A stretch of 64,000 nucleotides of DNA from Shewanella frigidimarina (GCF_003797125.1 NZ_RKKE01000002.1:595661-659660); one strand, 5' to 3'; positions 1 through 9,923 are shown, numbered from the stretch's first letter. Notes: generated by a model from the letters alone, not told the origin. Made by a program: numbers and translations.

Positions 1-377
1 TTTAAGGCAATAGCACCAATTAAGGTTGAGAAAATCCCAAATTGTGCCGCTGCGCCTAACAATAATGTTTTAGGATTAGCAATGAGTGCCCCAAAATCAG
101 TTAATGCACCAACACCCATGAAGATAAGCAATGGGAACACCCCAGTCTCAATCCCGACATGATAAGCGTAATACAGTAAGCCACCTTCGTCGGTAAAACC
201 TGCATTAGGAATGTTGGCTAATATGGCACCAAATCCAATAGGTAATAACAATAACGGCTCAAATCCTTTAATTATCGCTAGAAATAACAATAAACAACCC
301 ACAGCCATCATTAACAGTTGGCCACCAGTAAAGTTAGCGACACCTGTTTCAGCCCAAAAAGCCAATAATCCTTCCAT
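1..377 (-). CDS. oadB: Oxaloacetate decarboxylase beta subunit, N-terminal part (cut by window edge)
   Basis: The beta subunit is the membrane part of the sodium-pumping oxaloacetate decarboxylase: it decarboxylates carboxybiotin on the alpha subunit and exports Na+. About 125 residues are visible, starting MEGLLAFW at the ATG at 377-375, followed by alternating hydrophobic stretches and a glycine/proline-rich segment ([12 protein letters not shown]) typical of OadB/GcdB. The rest lies left of the window. It begins 10 bases after the oadA stop codon, so it is the third gene of an oadG-oadA-oadB operon. The family call is firm; completeness cannot be judged. Confidence 0.9.
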   Translation of the reverse strand, partial: MEGLLAFWAETGVANFTGGQLLMMAVGCLLLFLAIIKGFEPLLLLPIGFGAILANIPNAGFTDEGGLLYYAYHVGIETGVFPLLIFMGVGALTDFGALIANPKTLLLGAAAQFGIFSTLIGAIAL

Positions 378-386
378 TTCGACCTC

Positions 387-2162
387 TTATGCTAGTGATA
401 ACAATGTTGAACCTACAGTTACACTGTCACCCTGCTTAACCGCTAACTGAGTTACAACACCATCTTGTTGAGCACGAATTTCGGTTTCCATTTTCATCGC
501 TTCGAGGATGATGATCACTTCACCGGTTTTAACCGCTTGACCATTACTGACTAACACTTTGAAAATATTTCCCGATAACGGCGCGGCCATGGTGCATTTA
601 ATCTCACCCGTTGGCGCTGAGGCGACCGTTGCAGACGCTGCCGCAATAGGTGCTGATGCTGGCGCGATATGACCGATCTCACCACCTTCACTCACTTCGA
701 CCACAAAATGTTGACCATCGACATCGACGGTATAGGTCTGTGGGCCTTTATCGACTTTCACTTGTAAATCATCTGCACTTGGGACAGGTTCAAATGCATC
801 TGGATTGCCGCGATTTTTAAGAAACTTAAGACCAATTTGATTGAATAACGCGTAAGTCATTACATCGTCATCTTGTTCTGCAGCTAAGCTAAAGCCCTGC
901 TCTTTGGCTGCTTCTGCAAGCTCTACACGTAACTTATCAAGTTCTGGTGCAATTAAATCGGCTGGACGACACGTAATAGGCTGCTCGCCTTTTAACACTC
1001 GGGCTTGTAGTTCGGCATTAACAGGCGCTGGCGTCGCACCATATTCGCCTTTTAGTACGCCTTCGGTCTCTTTGGTCATCGACTTGTAACGCTCACCCAT
1101 CAGCACGTTGATCACTGACTGTGAACCTACAATTTGCGAGGTAGGCGTAACTAAAGGTAAGAAGCCAAGATCTGCGCGTACCCGTGGGATCTCTTCAAGC
1201 ACGGCATCCATTTTGTCTGCTGCGCCCTGCTCTTTTAATTGATTTTCCATATTGGTTAGCATGCCACCAGGCACTTGAGCACGTAAAATACGTGAATCAA
1301 TGCCCTTCAATGCACCTTCAAAACGAACGTATTTTTTACGTACTTCACGAAAATAGGCTGCTATTTCTTCTAGCAACACCATATCGTAACCTGTTGCTCT
1401 GTCGGTATCTTCAACCATTGCGACTAACGTTTCGGTAGCGCTGTGGCCGTAGGTTTGGCTCATTGAGGATATTGCGGTATCAAGCACATCAACACCCGCT
1501 TCAATCGCTTTTTGATATGTAGCGCTGCTTAAGCCCGTTGTGGCATGACAATGCATCGACACCATTAAATCCGTTTGTGATTTTAATCGACTAATAAGGT
1601 CGTAAGCTTGCATTGGCTTAAGTAAACCCGCCATATCTTTAATACATAAAGAGTCTGCGCCCATATCTTCTAGGCGTTTAGCCATATCAACCCAAGTATC
1701 AACGTTGTGAACAGGGCTAGTGGTAAATGAAATGGTACCTTGGGCGTGGCCGCCCACGTTTTTAACCGCTTTAACCGCTGTTTCAAGGTTACGTACATCG
1801 TTCATTGCATCGAAGATACGAAATACATCAACGCCATTGGTATGAGCTCGTTCAACAAAACGCGTAACGACATCATCGGCATAATGTCGATAACCCAATA
1901 AATTCTGACCTCGAAGCAACATTTGTTGCGGAGTATTAGGCATGGCTTTTTTCAATTCGCGAATACGATCCCATGGATCTTCGCCTAAATATCGAATGCA
2001 TGAATCAAAAGTAGCGCCCCCCCAAGACTCGAGTGACCAGAATCCGACTTTGTCTAATAACGGTGCGATGGGTAACATATCGTCAATACGTAAACGTGTT
2101 GCCAATAATGATTGGTGTGCGTCACGCAGGACGACATCGGTTAATGCTAACGGCTTGCTCAT
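387..2162 (-). CDS. oadA: Oxaloacetate decarboxylase alpha subunit (biotin carrier)
   Basis: The alpha subunit transfers CO2 from oxaloacetate to its own biotin and passes it to OadB in the membrane, coupling decarboxylation to sodium export. The 591-residue protein has an N-terminal carboxyltransferase barrel beginning [16 protein letters not shown], a conserved carboxylase domain around 290-460, an alanine-rich linker, and a C-terminal biotinyl domain with the biotinylation motif EAMKMET, the lysine at about residue 557. I chose the ATG at 2162 because it gives the usual [14 protein letters not shown] start and has GGAG just upstream; the frame extends 19 codons further without a better site. 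It lies between oadG and oadB and is probably co-transcribed with both. Confidence 0.95.
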   Translation of the reverse strand: MSKPLALTDVVLRDAHQSLLATRLRIDDMLPIAPLLDKVGFWSLESWGGATFDSCIRYLGEDPWDRIRELKKAMPNTPQQMLLRGQNLLGYRHYADDVVTRFVERAHTNGVDVFRIFDAMNDVRNLETAVKAVKNVGGHAQGTISFTTSPVHNVDTWVDMAKRLEDMGADSLCIKDMAGLLKPMQAYDLISRLKSQTDLMVSMHCHATTGLSSATYQKAIEAGVDVLDTAISSMSQTYGHSATETLVAMVEDTDRATGYDMVLLEEIAAYFREVRKKYVRFEGALKGIDSRILRAQVPGGMLTNMENQLKEQGAADKMDAVLEEIPRVRADLGFLPLVTPTSQIVGSQSVINVLMGERYKSMTKETEGVLKGEYGATPAPVNAELQARVLKGEQPITCRPADLIAPELDKLRVELAEAAKEQGFSLAAEQDDDVMTYALFNQIGLKFLKNRGNPDAFEPVPSADDLQVKVDKGPQTYTVDVDGQHFVVEVSEGGEIGHIAPASAPIAAASATVASAPTGEIKCTMAAPLSGNIFKVLVSNGQAVKTGEVIIILEAMKMETEIRAQQDGVVTQLAVKQGDSVTVGSTLLSLA

Positions 2163-2175
2163 AATGACTCCAAAT

Positions 2176-2418
2176 TTATTTCGCGCGGTATTGATGTATC
2201 GCAGAGGTAATAGCGGCAACCAACTTAGGGTCTAAAACAGTATGTTCAGTTGCATTAGAACTTACTGTCGCTAGCGTAGGAACCTCTACAGAGGGCGGAA
2301 AAAGCTTGGCAACAATGCCAATGCCGATGATTAAGATACTCAAAAAAATAAATACTAAGCCCATGCCCATTACCATGATGCCTAGCGCATCGGATAACTG
2401 CTCAGATATCGATGTCAT
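2176..2418 (-). CDS. oadG: Oxaloacetate decarboxylase gamma subunit
   Basis: OadG is the small membrane subunit that holds the alpha and beta subunits together. The 80-residue protein has one hydrophobic segment (about residues 12-38, including [17 protein letters not shown]) and a variable C-terminal tail, the usual size and shape for the family. GAGGA sits just upstream of the ATG. It is the first gene of the operon, 13 bases before oadA. Sequence conservation in OadG is low, so the call depends partly on its position next to oadA and oadB. Confidence 0.88.
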   Translation of the reverse strand: MTSISEQLSDALGIMVMGMGLVFIFLSILIIGIGIVAKLFPPSVEVPTLATVSSNATEHTVLDPKLVAAITSAIHQYRAK

Positions 2419-2981
2419 GTGTCCTCACTTTATCTGTTAAACATCAAACCAATGCGTTGACTATTATGTACCGTCTCTCAATGTGCGATCATGGTGCGAT
2501 GTCACATAACGTGCACCAAGATAACAATATTGTTAACGACCACATAAATAACTCGAGCTATTCAAAAAGCATAAATATTCAAACTCAACGATTATTCAAC
2601 GAAGTTTTATTTCATTGTAAAAACAACAAAAAGAGGCTGTAAACCTAAAATCCTGTCACAAAATATAAACAATTTACAACAACAATGCTATCTTTTTGTA
2701 AATTGGTCTTACCAAAACAAAGAAATCTAATTATGGAAAATCAATAAAACACAAAATAAATGGCAATAATCTGATGAATCATCAATAAAATCACTATATT
2801 CACTTTTAAAATAACAAATTCATAATTCAATGATAAAAATTACTCACACTTTATTGGTTTAACAAATTGATGAAATAGATGATTAAACATGACATGAGTA
2901 ATAAGTGAATAAAGATGTGAAAATCAATTTTTATGAGATAAAGCGGTTGCAGTAAGATGAGAAAGACAATGAAAATTAAGC
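2419..2981. other. A+T-rich spacer between oadG and the tRNA unit
   Basis: About 560 bases with no convincing gene. It lies upstream of oadG and downstream of the tRNA unit, so it should hold the oad promoter. A 76-codon plus-strand frame at 2412-2642 has low-complexity composition and no family resemblance, so I do not call it. No clear operator was recognised. Confidence 0.6.
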
Positions 2982-3015
2982 AAAAAAAAGCCCTGCATTA
3001 ATGCAGGGATTTTTT
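2982..3015 (-). terminator. Rho-independent terminator of the tRNA unit
   Basis: A perfect inverted repeat, CCCTGCAT-TA-ATGCAGGG (2991-3008), is flanked by an A run on the left and a T run on the right. Read on the minus strand it is a GC-rich hairpin followed by a long U tract, immediately after the last tRNA. The flanking T run means it could also act on the plus strand. Confidence 0.85.
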
Positions 3016-3019
3016 ATTA

Positions 3020-3096
3020 TGGTGCGCGTGGGAGGAGTCGAACCTCCGACCGCCTGGTTCGTAGCCAGGTACTCTATCCAGCTGAGCTACACGCGC
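3020..3096 (-). tRNA. tRNA-Arg(ACG), copy 1
   Basis: A 77-nt cloverleaf on the minus strand with acceptor stem GCGCGTG/CACGCGC, anticodon loop CTACGAA (anticodon ACG, read as ICG), T arm GGAGGTTCGACTCCTCC and an encoded CCA end. It is the last gene of the six-tRNA unit. Anticodon A34 needs TadA for inosine formation, as in other bacteria. Confidence 0.97.
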
Positions 3097-3169
3097 AAAA
3101 TCGGTAAAACAAGCCATTCATAAATATTGCTATCGTCTGCATGTTAAGTGCGCGACGTTACTTAATGAA

Positions 3170-3261
3170 TGGCGGAGAAGGAGGGATTCGAACCCTCGAT
3201 GGGATTTAAAGCCCATACTCCCTTAGCAGGGGAGCGCCTTCGGCCACTCGGCCACCTCTCC
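3170..3261 (-). tRNA. tRNA-Ser(GCT), copy 1
   Basis: A 92-nt class II tRNA on the minus strand with acceptor stem GGAGAGG/CTTCTCC, anticodon loop CTGCTAA (anticodon GCT), a long variable arm and an encoded CCA. It reads AGC/AGU serine codons. As far as I can compare by eye it is identical to the other serine copy at 3578-3669. Confidence 0.97.
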
Positions 3262-3269
3262 GCAATATA

Positions 3270-3346
3270 TGGTGCGCGTGGGAGGAGTCGAACCTCCGAC
3301 CGCCTGGTTCGTAGCCAGGTACTCTATCCAGCTGAGCTACACGCGC
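3270..3346 (-). tRNA. tRNA-Arg(ACG), copy 2
   Basis: A 77-nt tRNA, identical by eye to copy 1, with anticodon ACG and encoded CCA. Only 8 bases separate it from the serine tRNA downstream, consistent with processing from one transcript. Confidence 0.97.
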
Positions 3347-3374
3347 ATAAATTGGGTTTTAGTGAAACATGAAA

Positions 3375-3451
3375 TGGTGCGCGTGGGAGGAGTCGAACCT
3401 CCGACCGCCTGGTTCGTAGCCAGGTACTCTATCCAGCTGAGCTACACGCGC
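3375..3451 (-). tRNA. tRNA-Arg(ACG), copy 3
   Basis: A 77-nt tRNA, identical by eye to copies 1 and 2, anticodon ACG, encoded CCA. It is spaced 28 and 27 bases from its arginine tRNA neighbours. Confidence 0.97.
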
Positions 3452-3478
3452 ATTCATGTTTAACACTTTAATAGATAA

Positions 3479-3555
3479 TGGTGCGGATGGGAGGAGTCGA
3501 ACCTCCGACCGCCTGGTTCGTAGCCAGGTACTCTATCCAGCTGAGCTACATCCGC
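3479..3555 (-). tRNA. tRNA-Arg(ACG), copy 4, variant acceptor stem
   Basis: A 77-nt tRNA with the same body as the other arginine copies, but acceptor stem GCGGATG/CATCCGC instead of GCGCGTG/CACGCGC. Both changed positions (4 and 5) are matched by compensatory changes on the 3' side, so pairing is kept. That argues for a functional gene rather than decay. Confidence 0.97.
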
Positions 3556-3577
3556 ATCGTATATCTATTGTAAGAAA

Positions 3578-3669
3578 TGGCGGAGAAGGAGGGATTCGAA
3601 CCCTCGATGGGATTTAAAGCCCATACTCCCTTAGCAGGGGAGCGCCTTCGGCCACTCGGCCACCTCTCC
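3578..3669 (-). tRNA. tRNA-Ser(GCT), copy 2 (first of the unit)
   Basis: A 92-nt serine tRNA with anticodon GCT, long variable arm and encoded CCA. It is the promoter-proximal gene of the unit, as serV is in the csrA-serV-argVYZQ order of Escherichia coli. Confidence 0.97.
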
Positions 3670-3683
3670 GTTTCTTGGCGCAC

Positions 3684-3711
3684 ATATTACTGTTTGATGA
3701 AAATAAGTCAA
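3684..3711 (-). promoter_or_regulatory. Probable promoter of the tRNA unit
   Basis: On the minus strand TTGACT (3711-3706) is followed after 16 bases by TAATAT (3689-3684) and then by a GC-rich GTGCGCC stretch near the expected start. A GC-rich discriminator is typical of stable-RNA promoters under stringent control. The predicted start is just upstream of the first serine tRNA. Confidence 0.6.
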
Positions 3712-4634
3712 ACCCTTTTTAGGAAACCTAACTTCATTTGGAGTGTTTTTAAGCACATTGGAGATAATAGACTCAAATCTTGATGAAAACAGTCGTTTTT
3801 TGATGAATATTCTTTTTAATTTACAGACATAATCTCATTAAACATCGGTTCATCCGACAAGCGTTTTAAGGTTTTTCACCAAAGAGATCTTTAAAGGCAT
3901 CGTTGATTTAAAAACCTAGCCTCGTCAATTGGACAATTTATACTCGCAATGACAATTCCACATCATATTAAGTAATAGAAAATGGCAACATAAAGCCATT
4001 TTGAAGATGTTTATCTGCTTTGACTTGCATGAGCTTACGATGAATTTGTAATGTTCAACAATTACAACGCTAGGATCAGGCTGAATTATCCAAACTTAAA
4101 TGAATATACGTTTAAAGAAAATGGCTTAGTACTGATGGTTAACTAGAAGTAGCATCCTGTGATCATTCAACACTCACTTAACTAAATGCATCAGACGGAT
4201 AACATATATAATGACAAATCCTTTATAGATGCATTCAACAAACTTAATAAGTGTGCTGAAATCATCTTGTGAGAGCCTCATTCATTTCACTTCAACCTTG
4301 CATCAACTTAAAGGGAAATAGTCCTACTTACACTAACAAGCTTAAATTGAAGCTGTGAGGTGCTCTACGCTACAGCTAATGTAACCTCAACGCAGAATAA
4401 CAGATGGATCAAGCGATAAACGTTAGAATAATAACAAGTCACTCATATTCAAATTGACCCGTTATTATTTGAATTTGGGTCTAAATTTGAGGCTAACCCG
4501 TGAAATCACACTTAACTAGTCTATCTTTCAATTGCCCCATAAAGCCAACAAAGCCTGTTTGATGGCAGTAAAAATGCCGAATAGAATTTAACGAACAAGG
4601 CTGATTAAACTAAACGGTAATATACCGTAATGTA
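3712..4634. other. Gene-free stretch between csrA and the tRNA unit
   Basis: Over 900 bases without any reading frame that looks like a gene on either strand, and A+T-rich. In E. coli csrA lies close to the following serine tRNA, so this spacer is unusually long. I see no RNA gene or mobile element remnant; short nested inverted repeats near 4447-4483 (ATTCAAAT / ATTTGAAT) are too weak to name. Confidence 0.55.
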
Positions 4635-4664
4635 AAAAACAAAAAAGCCAGCAAATGCTGGCTT
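4635..4664 (-). terminator. Rho-independent terminator of csrA
   Basis: On the minus strand the stem AGCCAGC-ATTT-GCTGGCT (4663-4646) is followed by TTTTTTGTTTTTT. It lies just after the csrA stop codon, separating csrA from the tRNA unit. Confidence 0.88.
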
Positions 4665-4690
4665 AATGATATCGACATAATCTGCCGAAA

Positions 4691-4888
4691 TTAGTAATTA
4701 CCACCTTCAGAAGGGGTTCCTGACTTCTCAGATTGAATACGTTGGTAGATCTCTTCACGGTGAACAGATACTTCTTTAGGTGCATTTACACCAATACGTA
4801 CCTGATTACCTTTAACACCTAGCACAGTAACGGTGACTTCATCACCGATCATTAATGTTTCGCCTACTCGACGAGTCAAAATTAGCAT
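4691..4888 (-). CDS. csrA: Carbon storage regulator CsrA
   Basis: CsrA is a small dimeric RNA-binding protein that blocks or stabilises mRNAs at GGA motifs in leader regions. The 65-residue product is nearly identical to known CsrA: it starts [16 protein letters not shown], and the RNA-contacting residues L4 and R44 (in VHREEIY) are present; the C-terminal tail is variable as usual. AAGGAG precedes the ATG. It follows alaS at a distance and has its own terminator. BarA, whose phosphorelay controls CsrA activity in relatives, is encoded at 27.5 kb. Confidence 0.98.
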   Translation of the reverse strand: MLILTRRVGETLMIGDEVTVTVLGVKGNQVRIGVNAPKEVSVHREEIYQRIQSEKSGTPSEGGNY

Positions 4889-5345
4889 TCGATTGCTCCT
4901 TTAAGTTCAATCTGCATAACACGCTTTATCCGTAATATGCGCTCATTATAAGGTCTGCTTTACATAAAATCATAGTATCAATTTCTGAATACATCAGTTT
5001 ATAAAGCAAATTCTCTTAGGAAATCATAAAACTTGACGATTAGTCGTCTTTTAAAACGAGAATAACCGTAAATTAATCACATTCACGATATAAGATTCAG
5101 TAGCTAAACAATCCAATACGGCAAACCAATAACAAAAACGACAGGAATTGAAAACCAATACAATATTAAAGTACTACACAAGTACAATAGTAAGCATTGC
5201 CCAACGCTTGCAACCCTTTAAACGCTTTTACTGTTAGCAAGTTAGTTCACTATGCCAAATCTACTCATAGCACTCAAGTCATAAAGTCGCATATCTTAGA
5301 CTTTATGACTCAATTGCCAAAAAAAACGCTAATCTACAGATTTCA
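4889..5345. other. Spacer between alaS and csrA
   Basis: About 460 bases without a supported gene. From memory, Shewanella and Vibrio often carry an aspartokinase gene (lysC) here; none is present and the space is too small for it. The stretch holds a hairpin (5277-5310) and presumably the csrA promoter. Confidence 0.55.
5277..5310. repeat. Perfect 12-bp inverted repeat after alaS
   Basis: AGTCATAAAGTC (5277-5288) and GACTTTATGACT (5299-5310) are exact reverse complements around a 10-base loop, 36 bases beyond the alaS stop codon. No U tract follows on the minus strand, so it is not a standard terminator; it could protect the alaS 3' end or be a protein-binding palindrome. Confidence 0.6.
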
Positions 5346-7970
5346 TTAACTTAAACGTTCGTTTACCCAGGGCTCTACAAGGGCTAATGCTGCGGCTAAA
5401 TTCTCAGGCTGAGTTCCACCAGCTTGTGCCATATCAGGACGTCCACCGCCCTTACCGCCAACATGTTGTGCAACCATTGCAACTAACTCACCCGCTTTGA
5501 CCTTTTTGGTTAAATCGTTGCTGACACCAGCAATTAAATTAACTTTACCGTCTTTAGCAGTACCTAGCACAATAATCGCAGATTTTAACTTTTGCTTCAG
5601 CTCATCTTGTAATCCACGAAGTGAACCAGGGTCAATACCATCAAGCTGTTTAACTAAAAGTTTAACACCATTAATTTCTACCGCATCACCTGCCATATCG
5701 GCACTGGCCGCAGCAGCTAACTTATCTTTTAATTGAGATAAATCTTTTTCTAATTGCTTCACTTTATCTAGCTGAGCTTTTAACTTGACCACAACTGAAG
5801 CACTATCGGACTTAAGTAGTTGTGCAGCTTCATCTAACATGGCTTGCTGCTCGGCAATATAAGCCATTGCAGCAATACCCGTAACAGCTTCAATACGACG
5901 TACTCCTGCGGCAATGCCATTCTCAGAAGTAATTTTAAATAAACCAATATCACCAGTGCGGCCAACGTGAGTTCCACCACACAGTTCGATAGAGAAATCA
6001 CCCATAGTGACAACACGTACTTGGTCATCGTATTTCTCACCAAATAATGCCATTGCACCTTTTTCTTTGGCTTCATCAATGGCCATTTCGGCGGTACAAA
6101 GTTCATGGTTGCGACGAATTTGGGTGTTAACCAAATCTTCAACAGCTTTCAATTCTGATGGCTTAACCGCTTCAAAATGAGCAAAGTCAAAGCGTAAGCG
6201 TTCAGGATTAACAAGTGAACCCTTTTGAGACACATGTGAGCCTAACACTTGACGTAATGCAGCATGCAATAAGTGAGTAACAGAATGATTCAATTGCGTA
6301 CGATGGCGTAACTTTTTATCGACCTGCGCGGTTAACTGTTGCCCGATCACTAACTGACCTTGAGCTAGTTGACCTTGGTGACCTGTAGCTGGACCAAATT
6401 TTTGAGTGTCTGCAACGGTAAATACTACACCATCTGCTGTCAGCAGGCCTTTATCACCAACCTGCCCACCAGATTCTGCATAAAATGGAGTATTGTCTAA
6501 TACTACGACGGCATCCTGACCCGCTGTCACGGTATCAACCGCTTTACCGTCAACATATAAAGCAATCACATTAGGCTGACCAGTTAACTCGGTATAACCA
6601 CTGAATGCGGTTTCTGCGTCGATAATTAATTGGCTATTATAATCAGCACCAAAGTTACCTGCAGCTTGTGCACGGCTTCTTTGTTCAGCCATTGCTGACT
6701 CAAAGCCAGCTTCATCAACGTTAATATCACGTTCACGACAAACATCTGCAGTTAAATCAACAGGGAAGCCATAGGTGTCATACAGTTTAAATAAGGTGTC
6801 GCCGTCTAAAGTATCACCTTGCAAGTTGTTCAACGCGCCATCTAAAATAACTAAACCGCGCTCAAGAGTGCGAGCAAACTGCTCCTCTTCCGCTTTTAAG
6901 GCTTTTTCAACAATAGCTTGAGTTTGTTTTAAGCCAATGGCGGCATCGCCCATTACGCTAATAAGTGTTGGCACAAGTTTGTAGAAAAATGCGTCATTAG
7001 CGCCCAGCTTGTTACCATGACGAACTGCGCGACGAATAATACGACGCAACACATAACCACGACCTTCATTTGATGGCATAACACCATCAGCAATTAAAAA
7101 TGCACATGAACGAATGTGGTCAGCAATAACACGCAGAGATTTATTTTCTAAATCAGTTACACCGATAATTTCAGCAGTTTTGGCAATAAGTTGTTTAAAA
7201 ATATCGATTTCGTAGTTTGAATGCACGCCTTGCATAATCGCAGCAATTCGCTCAATACCCATACCTGTATCAACAGAAGGTTTTGGCAAAGGCAACATTT
7301 CACCGTCGGCTTGACGGTTGTACTGCATAAAGACAATGTTCCAAATTTCAATAAAGCGATCACCGTCTTCTTCAGGCGTACCTGGGCGGCCACCCCATAT
7401 ATGATCGCCATGGTCGTAGAAAATCTCACTACAAGGACCACAAGGACCAGTGTCACCCATCTGCCAGAAGTTATCTGACGCAAAAGCTCCGCCTTTATTA
7501 TCACCAATGCGGATCATGTTTTCTGCTGGCACACCTATTTTTTGAGTCCAAAGATCATATGCTTCATCATCGGTTTCATAAATAGTCACGCAGAGGCGTT
7601 CTTTTGGCAGCTTGAGCGTTTCAGTTAAAAAGGTCCATGCAAAACGAATTGCATCTTCTTTGAAATAATCACCGAAACTGAAGTTACCTAACATTTCAAA
7701 AAACGTATGGTGACGAGCGGTATAACCCACGTTGTCTAAATCGTTATGTTTGCCACCTGCACGAACACAACGTTGAGAGGTTGTCGCACGAGTATAATTG
7801 CGCTTATCCATGCCGAGGAACACATCTTTAAACTGGTTCATACCTGCATTAGTGAATAACAGTGTTGGGTCATTTGTGGGAACAAGCGAGCTGCTATCAA
7901 CAACCTGATGTCCGTTATCTTCAAAGTACTTTAAAAAAGCGCTTCTTAACTCTGCTGTAGTCTGAAACAT
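5346..7970 (-). CDS. alaS: Alanyl-tRNA synthetase
   Basis: AlaS charges tRNA-Ala and edits mischarged serine and glycine. The 874-residue protein has the full family layout: class II catalytic domain at the N-terminus (starting [21 protein letters not shown]), a tRNA-recognition region, an editing domain with HSVTHLLH and the C-x-x-x-H motif in [10 protein letters not shown], and a C-terminal domain ending [15 protein letters not shown] and a short tail. Length matches the E. coli enzyme. It lies between recA and csrA, as in many gammaproteobacteria, but the usual recX just upstream is missing. Confidence 0.98.
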   Translation of the reverse strand: MFQTTAELRSAFLKYFEDNGHQVVDSSSLVPTNDPTLLFTNAGMNQFKDVFLGMDKRNYTRATTSQRCVRAGGKHNDLDNVGYTARHHTFFEMLGNFSFGDYFKEDAIRFAWTFLTETLKLPKERLCVTIYETDDEAYDLWTQKIGVPAENMIRIGDNKGGAFASDNFWQMGDTGPCGPCSEIFYDHGDHIWGGRPGTPEEDGDRFIEIWNIVFMQYNRQADGEMLPLPKPSVDTGMGIERIAAIMQGVHSNYEIDIFKQLIAKTAEIIGVTDLENKSLRVIADHIRSCAFLIADGVMPSNEGRGYVLRRIIRRAVRHGNKLGANDAFFYKLVPTLISVMGDAAIGLKQTQAIVEKALKAEEEQFARTLERGLVILDGALNNLQGDTLDGDTLFKLYDTYGFPVDLTADVCRERDINVDEAGFESAMAEQRSRAQAAGNFGADYNSQLIIDAETAFSGYTELTGQPNVIALYVDGKAVDTVTAGQDAVVVLDNTPFYAESGGQVGDKGLLTADGVVFTVADTQKFGPATGHQGQLAQGQLVIGQQLTAQVDKKLRHRTQLNHSVTHLLHAALRQVLGSHVSQKGSLVNPERLRFDFAHFEAVKPSELKAVEDLVNTQIRRNHELCTAEMAIDEAKEKGAMALFGEKYDDQVRVVTMGDFSIELCGGTHVGRTGDIGLFKITSENGIAAGVRRIEAVTGIAAMAYIAEQQAMLDEAAQLLKSDSASVVVKLKAQLDKVKQLEKDLSQLKDKLAAAASADMAGDAVEINGVKLLVKQLDGIDPGSLRGLQDELKQKLKSAIIVLGTAKDGKVNLIAGVSNDLTKKVKAGELVAMVAQHVGGKGGGRPDMAQAGGTQPENLAAALALVEPWVNERLS

Positions 7971-8720
7971 GAAATGGCCCTGAATATAGAAAATACGAAA
8001 GTAACGAGCTTGGCATGCAAGCCTGTAAATGTAAGCATTATATACTGAATTTACGTCAATGTGCGAGATGAGTGACTCGATTATCCTCTTCGCAGAAACC
8101 GATAATAATAGTTATTAATAAGCTGTCTCATTGACTAAGCTTAAGTAGCATAAGTCTGGGTAATAAACGCTTCTCAAACAACCTCCTGCCCTACTAACCG
8201 CATTGGGTTAACTGACAATAGGCTATTTATTGCCTGTCAATTTGCTTAATTTAGCAAAACAAATATTGAGGTGGACAGGCTGGTTAGCAATAATGGTTTT
8301 TATCGAGTGCCGGACTACTCTTCAAATATAAAATGATCTAAATTCAGTTTAATTGATTCGAATAATTAGCCGCTATTAACTATTACGATAAAACAACAGT
8401 CTTGGATAGGAATAAACTAGCTTTAAAAATATATGAGATAACAGCAGATCTAGCAGGTAGTTTATTGCAGGATTTGATTTCACACGCTAAATACTAAATA
8501 CCAAGCGCTTAGCTATTGAATATAAACAAGTTAATAAGTTTTACATTAAGGTAGCTTAAGCTTACTAAAAGTAATGTAGAGTAACAACGATGTCATAACA
8601 ACGGCTGAAACTCACAATAACGAGTACATGAATTTTTGAGTATATCAATGATTAAGCGGTGTAGTTTTTAGCTGTGAAGTTATTCGCGGTATAAATGTCT
8701 GAAGATTTTAGGGGAATATT
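7971..8720. other. Gene-free stretch where recX is expected
   Basis: About 750 bases with no reading frame of useful length on either strand. In many gammaproteobacteria recX, encoding a RecA inhibitor, sits between recA and alaS. I translated parts of the minus strand just after recA by eye and found frequent stop codons and no RecX-like segment. The alaS promoter must lie at its left end. It may be a fully decayed recX locus. Confidence 0.5.
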
Positions 8721-8746
8721 CGCGGCGCGCAAGATGCGCTACCGCG
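8721..8746 (-). terminator. GC-rich hairpin after recA
   Basis: On the minus strand CGCGGTAGCGC pairs with GCGCGCCGCG around the loop ATCTT, with one G-T pair and one bulged A. It begins 24 bases past the recA stop codon. No U run follows, so it may be a 3'-end stabilising structure or a weak terminator. Confidence 0.5.
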
Positions 8747-8769
8747 ATAGAGGTAACTTACTGGCTAGC

Positions 8770-9834
8770 TTAAAACACTTCGCCAGTTTCAAGGTCAATA
8801 TTCTCATCACTTTCTGTTTTTGAATCTGATGAATTAGCACCACCATTCAATAACATAGCACGTAAAGTGGTATTAATTTCGCTAGCAATGACTGGATTCT
8901 CAGTCAAGAACTTACCTGCGTTAGCACGGCCTTGACCAATTTTTTCGCCTTTGTAGCTATACCAAGCGCCCGCTTTATCAACTAACTTATGCGCAACGCC
9001 TAAATCGACTAACTCACCGGTACGGTTAATACCTTGTCCATAAAGGATTTGGAATTCCGCTTGCTTAAACGGAGCCGCAATTTTGTTTTTAACCACTTTG
9101 ACGCGAGTTTCATTACCAACTACTTCGTCACCGTCTTTAATGGCACCGGTACGACGAATATCTAAACGTACTGAAGCGTAGAACTTAAGTGCATTACCAC
9201 CGGTGGTAGTTTCTGGACTACCAAACATCACACCAATTTTCATACGAATTTGGTTAATAAAAATAAGCAAAGTATTTGATTGCTTAAGATTACCAGCCAG
9301 CTTACGCATTGCTTGGCTCATCATACGAGCGGCAAGGCCCATATGTGAATCACCAATTTCACCTTCAATTTCAGCTTTTGGCGTTAATGCCGCAACAGAA
9401 TCGACCACAATAACGTCTACAGCACCAGAACGAGTTAACGCATCACAAATTTCTAATGCTTGCTCACCAGTGTCTGGTTGTGAACAAAGTAGGTTATCAA
9501 TATCTACGCCTAGCTTTTTGGCATAAATAGGGTCCAGTGCATGCTCTGCATCAATAAACGCACAGGTTTTACCTTCGCGTTGCGCTGCGGCGATTACTTC
9601 AAGAGTTAACGTCGTTTTACCTGATGATTCTGGACCGTAAATTTCAACGATACGTCCCATTGGCAAACCGCCCGCACCGAGTGCGATATCCAATGAAAGC
9701 GAACCGGTAGAGATAGTTTCAACATCCATTGTGCGATCTTCGCCCAACTTCATAATTGAGCCTTTACCAAATTGCTTTTCAATTTGGCTTAAAACGGCGG
9801 CTAGTGCTTTCTCTTTATTTGGATCAACCTTCAT
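8770..9834 (-). CDS. recA: Recombinase RecA
   Basis: RecA forms filaments on single-stranded DNA, drives strand exchange and triggers LexA self-cleavage. The 354-residue protein shows the Walker A motif GPESSGKTT, the [22 protein letters not shown] region with Walker B, the L2 loop segment [22 protein letters not shown], and an acidic C-terminal tail ([11 protein letters not shown]). GAGGG precedes the ATG. It is transcribed alone from a LexA-controlled promoter; recX does not follow it. Confidence 0.99.
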   Translation of the reverse strand: MKVDPNKEKALAAVLSQIEKQFGKGSIMKLGEDRTMDVETISTGSLSLDIALGAGGLPMGRIVEIYGPESSGKTTLTLEVIAAAQREGKTCAFIDAEHALDPIYAKKLGVDIDNLLCSQPDTGEQALEICDALTRSGAVDVIVVDSVAALTPKAEIEGEIGDSHMGLAARMMSQAMRKLAGNLKQSNTLLIFINQIRMKIGVMFGSPETTTGGNALKFYASVRLDIRRTGAIKDGDEVVGNETRVKVVKNKIAAPFKQAEFQILYGQGINRTGELVDLGVAHKLVDKAGAWYSYKGEKIGQGRANAGKFLTENPVIASEINTTLRAMLLNGGANSSDSKTESDENIDLETGEVF

Positions 9835-9923
9835 TATAAAACCCTCTTAAGGCATTCAATACGTTTAGTAAAATGCTATTTCGACTTAGGTGAAGTGATG
9901 TGAATCATTTCAATATGTTCATC

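Noticed and set aside
2412-2642. 76-codon plus-strand open frame upstream of oadG
   Set aside because: It overlaps the oadG start, has Asn/His-rich chance-like composition, no ribosome binding site and no recognisable family.
3169-3783. Short open frames with repeated protein segments across the tRNA unit
   Set aside because: They are antisense readings of the tRNA genes; the repeated peptide simply mirrors the repeated tRNAs.
8212-8238. Bulged inverted repeat TGACA...TGTCA in the recA-alaS spacer
   Set aside because: Only eight pairs with a three-base bulge in A+T-rich DNA; expected by chance in a spacer of this length.
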